A DNA stretch of 64,000 bases from UBA6164 sp963979005. Lineage in GTDB: Bacteria; Patescibacteriota; Gracilibacteria; BD1-5; UBA6164. Position 1 is the first letter of the stretch. Each line of letters opens with the position of its first letter. The stretch is from assembly GCA_963979005.1 (NCBI GenBank), contig CAXBVF010000001.1, positions 1-64,000 on the forward strand, in the 5' to 3' direction. The translations under genes were made by a program, and so were the position numbers. Positions 34,387 through 44,783 of the stretch are shown here, piece by piece. The notes beneath the pieces were generated by a model. The model saw only the letters and a list, made by a program, of their open reading frames with translations, was not told the origin of the DNA and ran no database searches.

Positions 34387-35367
34387 ATGCATATTATACA
34401 TAATACAATTGGGGTACCTAAAATCATACAAAAGGACTTAGAAAATAACTCAGCTTCTTTTACAGTATGACCATTACCTAAAGGTTATGGAGTAACGATT
34501 TGAAATTCTCTTAGAAGAACATTATTATCTTCTATACCTGGAACTAGAATAACTTGAATAAAAGTTGCATGAGTTAGTCATGAATATTCAACTCTTCCAT
34601 GAGTTAAGGATAGTATTATTGATATTATACTTAATCTAAAAGGATTAGTTTTAAATAAAGCTGATACTGGAATTGAATGGTTAAAACTTTCAAAAAAGAA
34701 AGCATGAAAAGTTACTGCAGCTGATATAAAAGCTCCTGCTGGTATAGAAATCTTAAATAAAGATTTATATATCACAGAAATTGATCAAGATTGATTAGAA
34801 CTGAATATAGATATAAGAGTTGAAAAATGAGTTTGATACTTAACTATTGAAGAACTAAAGGATAAAGAGGAAGATGTTGAAGTATTACTTGTTGATGCAA
34901 ACTTCTCTCCGGTTGTAAATGTTAAATATAACATTGAACAAGCAAGATTTTGAGAAATGACTAATTTAGATTCTCTTGAAATGGTAGTTACAACAAATGG
35001 AGCAATTTCTCCAGTTGATGCAATTAAATTTTCATGAGATATGCTAACTTCATATTTTTCTATATTTAACGAAGATTCTTTACAAGTTGAATGACAATTC
35101 ATTTCAAATGTAACCGAATTAATAAATAAAGAAAAAGAAGAGGTACAAGAAGAATTAGAAAAAGAAACTTATACTCCTATTGAAATTATGGGATTATCTC
35201 CTAGAACATTGAACGCGTTAATTAATTGAGATATACTTTCAATTGAAAAACTTACTAAATGTACTGAAACAAAACTTTCTTCTATCAAATGATTTGGTAA
35301 GAAAGCAATGACTGAGATAAGATCATCTCTTGCTGAAAGAGGATTAAAATTATTAGGGGATGATTAA
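34387..35367 (+). CDS. rpoA: RNA polymerase alpha subunit
   Basis: The 326-aa protein has the N-terminal dimerisation domain (GPLPKGYGVTIGNSLRRTLL; ISPVDAIKFSGDML) and a C-terminal domain with the helix-hairpin-helix element (LSPRTLNALINGDI; SSIKGFGKKAMTEI). The C-terminal domain contacts UP elements and activators, so transcription activation by the usual routes should be possible. Length and domain order are normal. Confidence 0.95.
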
Positions 35368-35400
35368 GAATTCTATTTATAACTATTACACTTATTAAAA

Positions 35401-35763
35401 ATGAGACATAGAGTTAGAAAAAATTTAAAGTTTAATAACAAAAGCTTCTCACATAGAGATCTTATGCAAAGAAACTTACTAACATCTTTTTTCATGCACA
35501 AATCAATTAAAACAACTGTAAAAAAAGCTAAATTAATAGTTCCTATGGTTGATAAATTAATTAATGTTGCTAATACTAAAGATGAAATGAATGCAATTAG
35601 ATATGTAATGAAATATCTATTTACAAAAGAAGCTTCACTTGAATTATTCAAGAATGTTGCTCCAAAATATAAAGGAAATAAAACCTCTGGTTTTACAAGA
35701 GCTACTGCCGTTAATCTAAGAGATTGAGACAATGCTAAAATTGTAAAATTAGAACTAGTTTAA
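35401..35763 (+). CDS. rplQ: Ribosomal protein bL17
   Basis: The 120-aa protein begins MRHRVRKNLKFNNKSFSHRDLMQRN, the normal bL17 start, and lies directly after rpoA as in most bacteria. It sits near the peptide exit tunnel. One glycine near the C-terminus is TGA. Confidence 0.95.
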
Positions 35764-35788
35764 TTTAATTACGTTTAATTTAATAGAC

Positions 35789-36217
35789 ATGAAAACTATT
35801 ACTCCAACACAATTAAAAGGAGACGAAAGAAAATGGTATGTAATCGATGCTAAAGGTCAAACTTTAGGTAGATTAGCAACTCAACTTTCTGTTATTCTAA
35901 AAGGAAAAAACAAAGCATCGTTTGCTCCACATTTAGATAATGGTGATTACGTAGTTGTAACTAACTGTGATAAATTTAAAGTTACTTGAAAAAAAATGAC
36001 TGATAAAATGTATTACAGACATACTGGTTACTTAGGTGGTCTTAAAGAAATATCTCTTGAAGATTTATTGGTTAAAAAACCTACTAAAGCATTAGAACTT
36101 GCTATTAGTGGAATGTTACCAAAAAATAAATTAAGAGCTGGAATGTTATCTAGATTGAAATTATTCACTTGAGATGATCATTCATATGTTGCTCAAAAAC
36201 CAGAACTTATAAAATAA
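35789..36217 (+). CDS. rplM: Ribosomal protein uL13
   Basis: The 142-aa protein has WYVIDAKGQTLGRLA at the N-terminus, KMYYRHTGYLGGLK in the middle and AISGMLPKNKLRAGMLSRLK. It is required early in 50S assembly. It pairs with rpsI 9 bp downstream, the standard rplM-rpsI unit, here fused to the end of the alpha operon. Confidence 0.95.
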
Positions 36218-36226
36218 TAAACTGTT

Positions 36227-36619
36227 ATGGCAAATAAATACACTTATACTATTTGAAAAAGAAAAACTGCATCTGCTCAAGTAAAACTATTTGAGGGGAA
36301 AGGTGAGGATAAAGTTAATGGTAAAAAAATAACTGAATATATTACTAGATCAGATTTATTTGATACTATTTACTCTCCACTTAAACTTTGTAAAATAAAA
36401 GATAAATTTTATTTTGAAGTTGCAATTTCTGGTTCAGGAATCTCAGCTCAAGCTGAAGCTATTAGACATGGACTTGCTAGAAGCCTTGCTTCAAGTGATG
36501 AAGGGTTTAAAAAAGTTTTAAAAGCTGCTGGATTACTTACTAGAGATGCTAGAAAAGTGGAAAGAAAGAAACCTGGTAAACATAAAGCCAGAAAAGGAAT
36601 GCAATGGTCAAAAAGATAA
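36227..36619 (+). CDS. rpsI: Ribosomal protein uS9
   Basis: The 130-aa protein has the N-terminal GKRKTASAQVKL and the conserved C-terminal tail ending QWSKR, whose final Arg touches P-site tRNA. It is the last gene of the infA-led operon; a new promoter follows at once. Confidence 0.95.
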
Positions 36620-36622
36620 TTT

Positions 36623-36650
36623 TTGACTTAAGTTATATTTTATATATAAT
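36623..36650 (+). promoter_or_regulatory. Promoter of the rpsL-rpsG-rpmA operon
   Basis: TTGACT (36623-36628), 16 bp, then a perfect TATAAT (36645-36650). It starts 4 bp after the rpsI stop. Confidence 0.7.
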
Positions 36651-36708
36651 CTTTGCGTTTTAAAAAATGAAATGAAAATTTCAATAATTTACTAACTATA
36701 ATTGAAAA

Positions 36709-37125
36709 ATGCCTACTATTAATCAATTAATTAAAAGAAAGAGAAAAACTCCATCTACTAAGAGTAAATCTCCTGCATTACAAATGACTAAAAATTCTAT
36801 TAAGAAAACTACGTCTATAATGCCTGGAGGATGTCCTCAAAAAAGATGAGTTTGTGTTAAAGTAACTACTATGACACCTAAAAAACCAAATTCTGCCTTA
36901 AGAAAAGTTGCAAGAGTTAGATTAACTAATGGAATGGAAGTTAATGCATATATTGGTGGTGAAGGTCATAACTTACAAGAGCATTCTGTTGTTGCTATCA
37001 GAGGTGGTAGAGCAAAGGATTTACCATGAGTAAGATACCATGTTGTTAGATGAGTACTGGATTGTGAAGGTGTTCAAAACAGAAAACAAGGTAGATCATT
37101 ATATGGTGCTAAAAAACCTAAATAG
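36709..37125 (+). CDS. rpsL: Ribosomal protein uS12
   Basis: The 138-aa protein has the decoding-site segments TPKKPNSALRKVARVRL and GVRYHVVRGVLDCEGV. Between the N-terminal region and QKRGVCVKV lies a short extra stretch compared with typical uS12, hence the length above the usual 124. uS12 monitors codon-anticodon pairing. The lysines associated with streptomycin sensitivity are at their normal places. Confidence 0.95.
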
Positions 37126-37215
37126 AAAATAAATCCATTTTAATTGGAAATTTTCGCGGAGTAAGCTCAACAATTGCTGAAAAAATCCGTATTTATTATT
37201 AATTGTTACAAAAAC
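37126..37215 (+). promoter_or_regulatory. rpsL-rpsG spacer with possible hairpin
   Basis: This 90-bp spacer holds CGGA (37154-37157) and TCCG around an inner AGC/GCT pair. It may be a weak structured element, as seen for S7 feedback regulation in other bacteria. It is too short and AT-rich to be certain. Confidence 0.25.
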
Positions 37216-37650
37216 ATGAAAATGAATCAAGATATGTCTATGATGGACAAATTTACTAACTATGTAATGTTCGATGGTAAAAAAAGTTTAGCTAAAAAAA
37301 TTATGGCTGATACTTTTGAAGAAATTAAATCTAAAGGACAAAAAAATCCTGCTGCTATTTTTGATAAAGCTATAGAAAATATTCTTCCTAGAATTGAAGT
37401 TAGACCAAAGAGAGTTTGAGGTTCTATATATCAAGTTCCTCAAGAAGTAAAACCTAAAAGACAATTATTTTTAGCATCTAAATGGTTAATTGATGCTGCT
37501 AGAAGTAAAAAAGGTGCTGCTTTTTCTAAGTTTCTTGCTTGAGAGTTAATCGAAGCAGCTAATGAAACTGGTACTGCTTTTAAGAAAAAACTTGAAGTTT
37601 ACAAGATGGCAGAAGCTAATAAAGCATTTGCTAGATTTGCAAAAAGATAG
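37216..37650 (+). CDS. rpsG: Ribosomal protein uS7
   Basis: The 144-aa protein has DKFTNYVMFDGKKSLAKKI near the start, IEVRPKRVGGSIYQVPQEV in the centre and HxxA-type ANKAFARFAKR at the end. It organises the 30S head and contacts the E-site tRNA. The ATG at 37216 was chosen over an upstream in-frame TTG, which would add an unconserved hydrophobic segment. Confidence 0.95.
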
Positions 37651-37685
37651 TAGAAAAAATATTTAATTATTAATTTTTAAAAAAG

Positions 37686-37958
37686 ATGGCTCATAAGAAA
37701 GCTCAATGATCTACTAGTAATGGTAGAGATAGTAATGCCAAAAGACTTGGTGTGAAATTATTTGGGGGACAAAAAGCTATTTCAGGAAATATTATTGTTA
37801 AACAAAAAGGTAATAAATTCTGGCCAGCTCAAGGTGTTTCTCAATGAAGAGATTTTACTCTTTTCGCTACTTCTGAAGGAACTGTAAGTTTTTTCGAAAA
37901 GAAAAGAAAAAGATTTGATGGAAGAGTATACAAAGATACTTACGTTTCAGTTGTATAG
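37686..37958 (+). CDS. rpmA: Ribosomal protein bL27
   Basis: The 90-aa protein starts MAHKKAQGSTSNGRDSNAKR with an immature-type basic N-terminus reaching toward the peptidyl-transferase centre; no cleavable Firmicutes-type leader is present. GNIIVKQKGNKFWP and GTVSFFEKK complete the match. It follows rpsG in place of the usual fusA/tuf. Confidence 0.95.
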
Positions 37959-38017
37959 TTATTAAATAATTCTTAGTTCTTAAATTAGATTTAAGACCTG
38001 GGAATTTTTTTTGTGCA

Positions 38018-38042
38018 TAAAAAATCCCACATTCCATGTGGG
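38018..38042 (-). terminator. Minus-strand terminator of the putative ncRNA
   Basis: Read on the minus strand, CCCACAT and ATGTGGG form a 7-bp GC-rich stem with a 3-nt loop, followed by ATTTTTT. Confidence 0.75.
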
Positions 38043-38169
38043 CATTTAATCATGATTCCTTTCTTAGTAAATTAGAAGCGCTATCTCTGTATTCTGAGAT
38101 AGAGGACAGTTATAGTTACTGTCTACGGCATTGTTATAAAAAAACAATAAGGTAAGCCTCTAATAAACA
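38018..38169 (-). ncRNA. Putative structured small RNA (about 150 nt)
   Basis: The promoter at 38176-38203 and the terminator at 38018-38042 bound a ~150-nt minus-strand transcript in a region without a convincing gene. Inside are three hairpins: ATTGTT/AACAAT, GACAGT/ACTGTC and CTATCTC/GAGATAG. They are enclosed by a possible closing helix (TTAGAGGC near the 5' end with GCGCTTCTAA), which gives a multi-branch shape. No known RNA family was recognised. A short frame with an AAAGGA-like start site runs into the terminator and is not considered real. G+C is higher than in native intergenic regions. Confidence 0.55.
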
Positions 38170-38175
38170 AAGTTA

Positions 38176-38203
38176 ATCATAATGATAAATAAATAATAAA
38201 CAA
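38176..38203 (-). promoter_or_regulatory. Minus-strand promoter of the putative ncRNA
   Basis: On the minus strand, TTGTTT (38203-38198), 16 bp, then TATGAT (38181-38176). Confidence 0.5.
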
Positions 38204-38208
38204 TATAA

Positions 38209-39399
38209 TTATTTTATAACATCTCCTGGATTTGTATAACAATCATTTTCTAATATTCTTCATGGCATAGATGAAGTATTGATTCATGTTTTACAATTAT
38301 CTCATATTATTATTCATAATTTTTGTAATCATGTATCTACTAATTCTCATTTAATAGGAACTCTTATATTTGCTTTATCATGTCTAAGATTTGCAGTTAA
38401 AAATCATCAACCTAGGTTTATATTAGATCATAGTATAGAGTCTCAAACATAGCTTAAATGAGCTATATTTGTATTATCTCAAATGCTTGTATTCTTTATT
38501 TCTACTGCATTTCATATCCTACATGATTCTCAGATAGTAGTTCCATTTCTCAGGTATGTATTTGGTCATATATTAGAGTCTTTTCCTATATAACAGTTTC
38601 ATTCTATGTAAGTACCAGATTTAAGGATAGCTCACTCTTCTAAAATGATATTTCATTTAATAGTTACTCATTCTTCAACTGTTCATTTTATATTAGATTT
38701 TGACAAGTTGTCCAAAAATTGTGCATTTGCTGTTAAAATGTCCCAAGGATATCATATATCAATAAACTCTCATTCTATCTCAAAAGCTTTGAAAGGGAAC
38801 TGCTTAACAAACTCATTAATAGCGTCTGTTATTTCATATTCTCATCTTTTAGATATTTTAATATTTTTGACTATTTCAAATATTTTAGAATCAAATTTAT
38901 AAATTCATAAGTTGGATAGGTTTCATATTTGTTCTATTTCTTTTGAATTTGGTTTTTCAACTATATTTAAAATATTATCATCATTATCTATTTTATATAT
39001 TCAGTATTTTTCGGGATTTGATACCTTTTGTACTAATACTCAGTATCAATTAAAATTAACTAACTTTTCTATATCTTTATAATCAAATATACTATCTCAG
39101 TTCATAATAATTACATCCATATCCGATTCTATTCATTTTATAGCAGCTCATGTACCTTTTTCACTCGATTGTTCTTTATATGTTACTTTTACTCATTTAT
39201 AAGTATTTCAAACTGCTTTTTTAATTAAATCTTGTTTATATTTAACTATTATTATTATTTCAGCCACGTGCTTATAAATAGATTCTAAATTATACTCTAA
39301 TATAGTTTTTCAAAATATTTTAATAAGTGGCTTTGGAACGGTATTTGTTATGGGTTTTAAACGAGTTCATTCTCCTGCGGCTAATATAATTGCTTTCAT
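38209..39399 (-). CDS. GlmU-like sugar-1-phosphate nucleotidyltransferase/acyltransferase
   Basis: The 396-aa protein has a nucleotidyltransferase domain (AIILAAGEGTRLKPIT at residues 2-17, with PKPLI; GDSIF metal site) and a C-terminal left-handed beta-helix of hexapeptide repeats (from about residue 240). This layout matches GlmU-type enzymes making UDP-GlcNAc, or the archaeal-type bifunctional sugar-phosphate enzymes. The LRHD segment near residue 345 favours the latter group. UDP-GlcNAc feeds peptidoglycan synthesis, consistent with the wall-binding proteins in this window. The sugar is not determinable from sequence alone. Confidence 0.85.
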
Positions 39400-39428
39400 A
39401 TTTTTTGTATGTAATTAATATTTTTATT

Positions 39429-39456
39429 ATTATAAACTAGCTTGAGTAAAAAGCAA
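39429..39456 (-). promoter_or_regulatory. Promoter of the GlmU-like gene
   Basis: On the minus strand, TTGCTT (39456-39451), 16 bp, then a perfect TATAAT (39434-39429). Confidence 0.6.
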
Positions 39457-39510
39457 AATTATATTAATTATTTTTTCACTATTTTTTAACATAAAAAATA
39501 CTATTTTTAC

Positions 39511-39538
39511 TTGATTACTAAGACATTATCAGTATATT
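39511..39538 (+). promoter_or_regulatory. Promoter of gyrA
   Basis: TTGATT (39511-39516), 16 bp, then TATATT (39533-39538), 38 bp before the gyrA ATG. Confidence 0.55.
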
Positions 39539-39576
39539 TAATTAGTAATATTTTAAGTTATAAATAAGTTATAAAT

Positions 39577-42129
39577 ATGGCAGAAAATGAAAAATCAGAA
39601 TTGGATAATGAACTAGAAGAAAACGAAAATTTAGAAGAACAAACTGAGTTGGATGTACCGACATGAATTGTATATAAATGAGATACAGATAGAAGTATAA
39701 GAAAAGAAATGGAAACTTGTTATCTTGATTATGCGATGAGTGTAATTGTTTCAAGAGCACTTCCAGATATAAGAGATGGTTTTAAACCAGTTCATAGAAG
39801 AATAATGTATTCTATGCATGAACAAGGATTAAAAGCTAGTGCAAAATTTAGAAAATCAGCAACAGTTGTCTGACATGTATTATGATCTTATCATCCACAT
39901 GGTGATAGTTCTGTATATGAGGCTATGGTTAGAATGGCACAAGATTTTTCTCTTAGATACCCACTTGTAAATGGTCAGGGTAACTTTTGATCTATGGATG
40001 GCGATGGAGCTGCTGCATACAGATATACGGAAGCAAAAATGACTAAATTGGCAGAGTTTATGCTTGCTGATATAGAAAAAGAAACTGTTGATTTTAGAGA
40101 TAATTTTGATACAACAAAACAAGAACCAACTGTTATGCCGACTAGAATTCCTAACTTACTTATGAACTGAGTAATGGGTATTGCAGTAGGTATGGCAACT
40201 AATATTCCTCCTCATAATTTAACAGAATTAATTGATGCAATAGAATTTTTATTAAAAGTTCCAAATCCTGAAGAAGTTACCGTTGAAGATTTAATGGGGT
40301 ATGTTAAAGGTCCTGATTTTCCAACGGGTTGAATTGTTTATGATAAAGAAGCAATGTTAACTGCTTATTCTACAGGTAGAGGTTCAGTAAAAATGAGATG
40401 AATAGCTACTATAGAAGAGGGCAGAAAATGAAGAAATATAATCAATATATCAGAGATTCCATATGGTCTTAATAAATCTAGTTTAGTAGAAAAAATAGCT
40501 GATTTAGTTAGAGATAAAAAAATTGTTTGAATATCTGATTTAAGAGATGAATCAAATAAAGATTCAGTTAGAATTATAGTTGAACTTAAAAAAGATGCTT
40601 TTCCTAAAAAAGTATTAAATCTTTTATATAAACTTACTCAACTTCAAACAAGTTTTGGTTATAATATGATAGGTCTATGAGAAAGGGGAAGACAACCTAG
40701 ATTATATAACTTAAAAGACTTCTTAGATGCATTTATAGTTCATAGAAAAGAAGTTGTAGAGAGAAGAACAATATATGAATTAAAAATTGCAGAAGCAAGA
40801 GCTCATATTTTAGAAGGTCTTAAAAAAGCACTTGATCATATTGATGAAATCATAAAAACTATTAAAGCAGCTGATACAAAAGATAATGCTAGAACAGCTT
40901 TAATAAAACAATTTGCTTTTACTCATATTCAAGCAGAAGCTATTTTAGAAATGAAGCTAAATAAATTAGCTGGTTTAGAAAGAAAAAAGCTTGAAGATGA
41001 ATTAAATGAAAAATTACTTATAATATCTGATTTAAAAGATATTTTAGCAAAACCAGAAAGAATAGTTTCTATTATAATTGAAGAATTAGATGAAATTAAA
41101 GATAAATTTGGTGATGAAAGAAGAACTCAAGTAAATGCAGGTAAAATTTGAGAATTTAATGCAAAAGATACAATTCCAAATGAGGAAGTCTTCGTTGTAT
41201 TAACTAAAAATTCTTATATAAAAAGATTAAAAGCAGATAGTTTTAGAACTCAAAGAAGAGGTGGTAAATGAGTAGCAACATGATCAAAAGCAGATGATGA
41301 GATTAAATTACTTATTTCTACACAAAATCATTCTGATTTGTTATATTTTACTACTCAAGGTAGAGTATTTACACTTCCAGCTTATGAAATACCAGAACAA
41401 AATAGAACTGCTAAATGACAACCAGTAATTAATTTTATAGGTCTACAAAAAAATGAAGAAGTAGCAGCTATTATGGATGTATCAAAAGAACATGGTAAAT
41501 ATTTATTCTTTGTTACAAAAAATGGTCAAGTTAAAAAACTTGAAATGGATCAAGTTCAAAATATTAGAGCAAACTGATTAAAGGTACTTTGAGTAAAAGA
41601 TGATGATTCACTTTCTTGGGTAAAGACAACTACTTGAGATGATAGTATTTTTATTGCTACTAAAGAAGGTAAGGCTATTCAATTTTCAGAAGATGATGTT
41701 AGACCAATGGGTAGAGCAGCATCATGAGTAAGATGAATTAGATTAAAACCAGATGATAGAGTGGTTGAAGTTACTATTGTTTGAGAAAATGATATGTTTG
41801 TTTTTATTGTTACAGAAAATGGTATGTGAAAACTTACCTTAATTGATGAATATAGAAATCAAAAAAGATGAGGATCTTGAGTAAAAGCAATGGCTGTTAC
41901 TGCAAAGACTGGTAAATTAATATCTGCTAATATGTTATCTGAAGAAGATAGAAAAATAGCAGAAATTATATTAATATCAAAATGATGACAAACTATTAGA
42001 ATGACACTTAAATGAATTAGAAAAACTTCTAGAGTTACACAATGAGTAATTTTAACTAAGTTAAAACAGGCTTGAGATAAAGTTGTTAGGGCTTCAATCG
42101 TTAGAGATGGTGAAGATGCTGATGCATAA
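39577..42129 (+). CDS. gyrA: DNA gyrase subunit A
   Basis: The 850-aa protein has the breakage-reunion domain with the catalytic tyrosine in the RYTEA motif (Tyr150) and a six-bladed C-terminal wrapping domain. The QRRGGKG box (residues 559-565) identifies it as GyrA rather than ParC; its last glycine is TGA. With GyrB it introduces negative supercoils. An acidic N-terminal extension of about 40 residues precedes the conserved start. gyrB is not nearby. Flanked by its own promoter and a strong terminator, it appears monocistronic. Confidence 0.96.
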
Positions 42130-42160
42130 TAAAAAAAGAGCTTTTAGCTCTTTTTTTATT
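42130..42160. terminator. Bidirectional terminator after gyrA
   Basis: AAAAAAGAGCT and AGCTCTTTTTT form a stem with a T-rich loop. It also ends the convergent minus-strand operon. Confidence 0.85.
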
Positions 42161-42902
42161 ATTTTAACCATTGATCTATTTCTTTTCAGTCAATTTTTAT
42201 ATCAAGCTTTAATTCTAATTTTTCAATTATATTTATTATTATATTAGTAATTCTTCAAGATCAGAAATTTTTTTTCAACCCTCTTAATAAAGATATAAAA
42301 CTATTATTTGTTTCATCTTTTATTATTCAAAATGAATAAAAAATATATGTAAGTTTATTTATTTTCTTTCATTTAGCATTAAACGCATTTATTGAAAAAG
42401 AATTTCATTTACTCTTTTCTAAAATAGCATCTACTTCATCCTTAGTTTCTTTAACTCTTTTTCTATTTAGTTTGGATAATCATCAAGTTCCTTTTAATTC
42501 AGATTTATTTTTATCTTTTTGATTTTTTCAAGGTGTTTCTTCGTGTTTTCATCTTGGTTTCCATTTAAAAGTTTTTCTAAACATATTGCTTAAAGTTGTA
42601 TTTGGAAAATCAAGTTCTAGTTCATTTTTGATTATTTTTTCGATTCATCTAAAATCTATTTGTCTTTCATAGTATAGATAGTATAGGTATTCAACTGGGT
42701 CTGCTCAGTTTTCATATCTGTTACTTAAAGCTGTTTTTAGATTTGCTAACCTGAGTTTAGGTTTGTTGTATCTTCAATTGAATTGCTTATTTTCATTAGT
42801 ATGTTCATTCAAAAAATCATCCATATTTTTTATAAATCCATTAGTGTTTGGAAAATTTGGACAAAAAATCTCTTTGTTTATTTTTGTTATATAGTTTTTC
42901 AT
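42159..42902 (-). CDS. Unknown protein, last gene of four-gene operon
   Basis: The 247-aa basic protein was not recognised. A segment at about residues 70-115 (YYERQIDFRGIEKIIKNE, then LSNMFRKTF) has the pattern of a helix-turn-helix, so DNA binding is possible. The remainder is Lys-rich. It starts 2 bp after the stop of the 516-aa gene, so translation is probably coupled. TGA is used often for glycine, which marks it as resident. Confidence 0.6.
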
Positions 42903-42904
42903 TT

Positions 42905-44455
42905 TTATTTACTTAATTCTCTAAATTTATTTGTTTGAAAATAAGCTCAACCTATTATTCATTTAGTTCTAAGGTAAGCTGTAAATTTATCTTCTCATTC
43001 TATATTAAAGGTTCTAGAATCACTTAATCATGAACTGATTCATGAAAATTCTCTTAATTTTTGTTCTACTGAATTTAGATTAGTTAAATTACTTTTTTCT
43101 TGTTCTCAAGGATTTTCTATATTTGAAATAAATGTTAATAATCTATTTCAAAACTTTCTTAATTCTTCATCTTTTATTGAATCACCATCGTTAGGATTTA
43201 TATTTATATCTCAAATAGCTAGTAAAAGATTTTCTCTATGTTCCCACACTCATTCCAGATTTAATTTTTTGAAAAATTCATAAAAATTGATTAAATTTTC
43301 AGTTGCTTCTGGATTTCAAAGAGTAAGATTTTTTTCTTTTTCGGAAATAACTAATCATTCAATTTTTTCTCAGTTTTTTCATAATATATTATATTTTCAT
43401 TCTCAAACTGGGGAGTAGCTATCTTCAGTAGGAGCATAATAATTATTAGAAGTATCACTAATTTTGTCTTGTTCTATATCATTATTTTCATCCTCATGTT
43501 CATCTAATTCTTCTTCATTGTTTTCTGTTTCAGAATTACTTTTTTCCATTTCTTCATATCAGTATCACTTGTAGTCTTTAACACTTTCAACTATATTAAA
43601 ATTGTACTTCTTTTGTAGGTCTGTAAACCTTTTAATAGCTGGATCTATAGTTGATAATAAGTTTAGTGCATAGTATTCATCAGAATCTTTTATTAACGAG
43701 TCTTTTGTTGAATCTTTTAGTTTATTAAGTAGTTTTGTATATTCAGAATAATTAGAAAATATATCTGTTAATTGATCATAATCCCTTACTCATATATTTT
43801 TTAGTACATTAAAGTAATTTTTGTTATTTTTAAAAACTTGAACTACTCATTTAAATTGAGTTCTACTAGCTAGTAACTCTTTGGCTTGCACTTTATTATA
43901 GTCTAATATTATATTAATTCATTCTTTATCTGTTGTTCTTACTGCTTCTGTTTTAGCTATAATCTCTTCAATTTGCCCTAAATTTAAATTTTCTCAATCT
44001 TTATCTAAGATTTGATCATGTAATAATAAAACTAGTGAATGAACATCAAAATCATCATTTATTTCAAATTTTTCTGCAAAAAAACTATAAGCATCTTCTC
44101 AGTTTTCTGTTGTAAATCAATCTAAAGAGCTTTTTAAAATATCTAGATTTATATTAGAATCTATATTTTTTACTTTTTCACCATCATGGGGATTAATGCT
44201 TGTTTTCTCTTGAGAGCTATTTTTTAAATTATCTAATGTTTCTAATAATTGTTTTAATCAATTTATAATATCTCAGCTTTCAGCTAATTTTTCTTGAATT
44301 TCTTTTTCAGCTGGGGATTGATTTAATTCATCTGTATCTAGTGAAAATAAACTATCATCTCAGTTTTCATAACGTCAAATAAGCTCTTTGATACTGTCTG
44401 TATCAAAAGTTTGTAACTCTTCTTGGCTTATATTATCTGTTATATTTTCTGGCAT
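42905..44455 (-). CDS. Unknown acidic protein with duplicated C-terminal module
   Basis: The 516-aa, strongly acidic protein lacks a signal peptide or membrane helix. Its C-terminal ~150 residues match the end of the 684-aa protein upstream in the operon: both have NPEATENLINFYEFF, a following W(E)xRE segment, and an ending with GIIGGAYF. Within the module is an EF-hand-like loop (DININPNDGDSI). The N-terminal part is helical and unrecognised. It lies 2 bp after the 106-aa gene. Function unknown; the tight coupling argues for a complex or a stoichiometric set. Confidence 0.65.
43271..43318 (-). repeat. Near-identical DNA segment, copy 1 (516-aa gene)
   Basis: This 48-bp stretch matches 45159-45206 at 46 of 48 positions. 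It encodes the conserved NPEATENLINFYEFF part of the shared module. Confidence 0.8.
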
Positions 44456-44457
44456 TT

Positions 44458-44778
44458 TTAAAAATTTAGTAGTGTATTTAATTCTTTTTCCTGTTCTAGT
44501 TTTTCATTAGATTCTTCTTGTTTAACTTTTATCATTTTTTCTTTTATCTTTATATTTTTTAACTCTTCTATTAATCATAAGTGCTCTTTATATTTTTTAT
44601 CTAGTAAGTCATAAATTAATTTATAATTTCATGTTTTTAGAAAATTTAATAATTGTTCTAGCTCGTTTAAAGTAAGCAATTTTATACTTTGCTTTATAGG
44701 TAGTTGTATAGATTTATTCTCGATATAAATTAATATATTTAGAACTTCATCCTCTATTATTTTTCTAGTAGTGTTCAT
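44458..44778 (-). CDS. Small helical protein of the unknown operon
   Basis: The 106-aa protein is Lys/Glu/Leu-rich and predicted almost entirely helical, probably a coiled coil in its C-terminal half. Two central glycines are TGA. It sits between the two module-sharing genes with gaps of 5 and 2 bp. It could bridge its neighbours. No family was recognised. Confidence 0.6.
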
Positions 44779-44783
44779 ATATA

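Noticed and set aside
37982..38055. A 19-codon minus-strand frame with an AAAGGA-like site near 38055
   Set aside because: It runs through the hairpin and T-run that look like a terminator, and the peptide is featureless.
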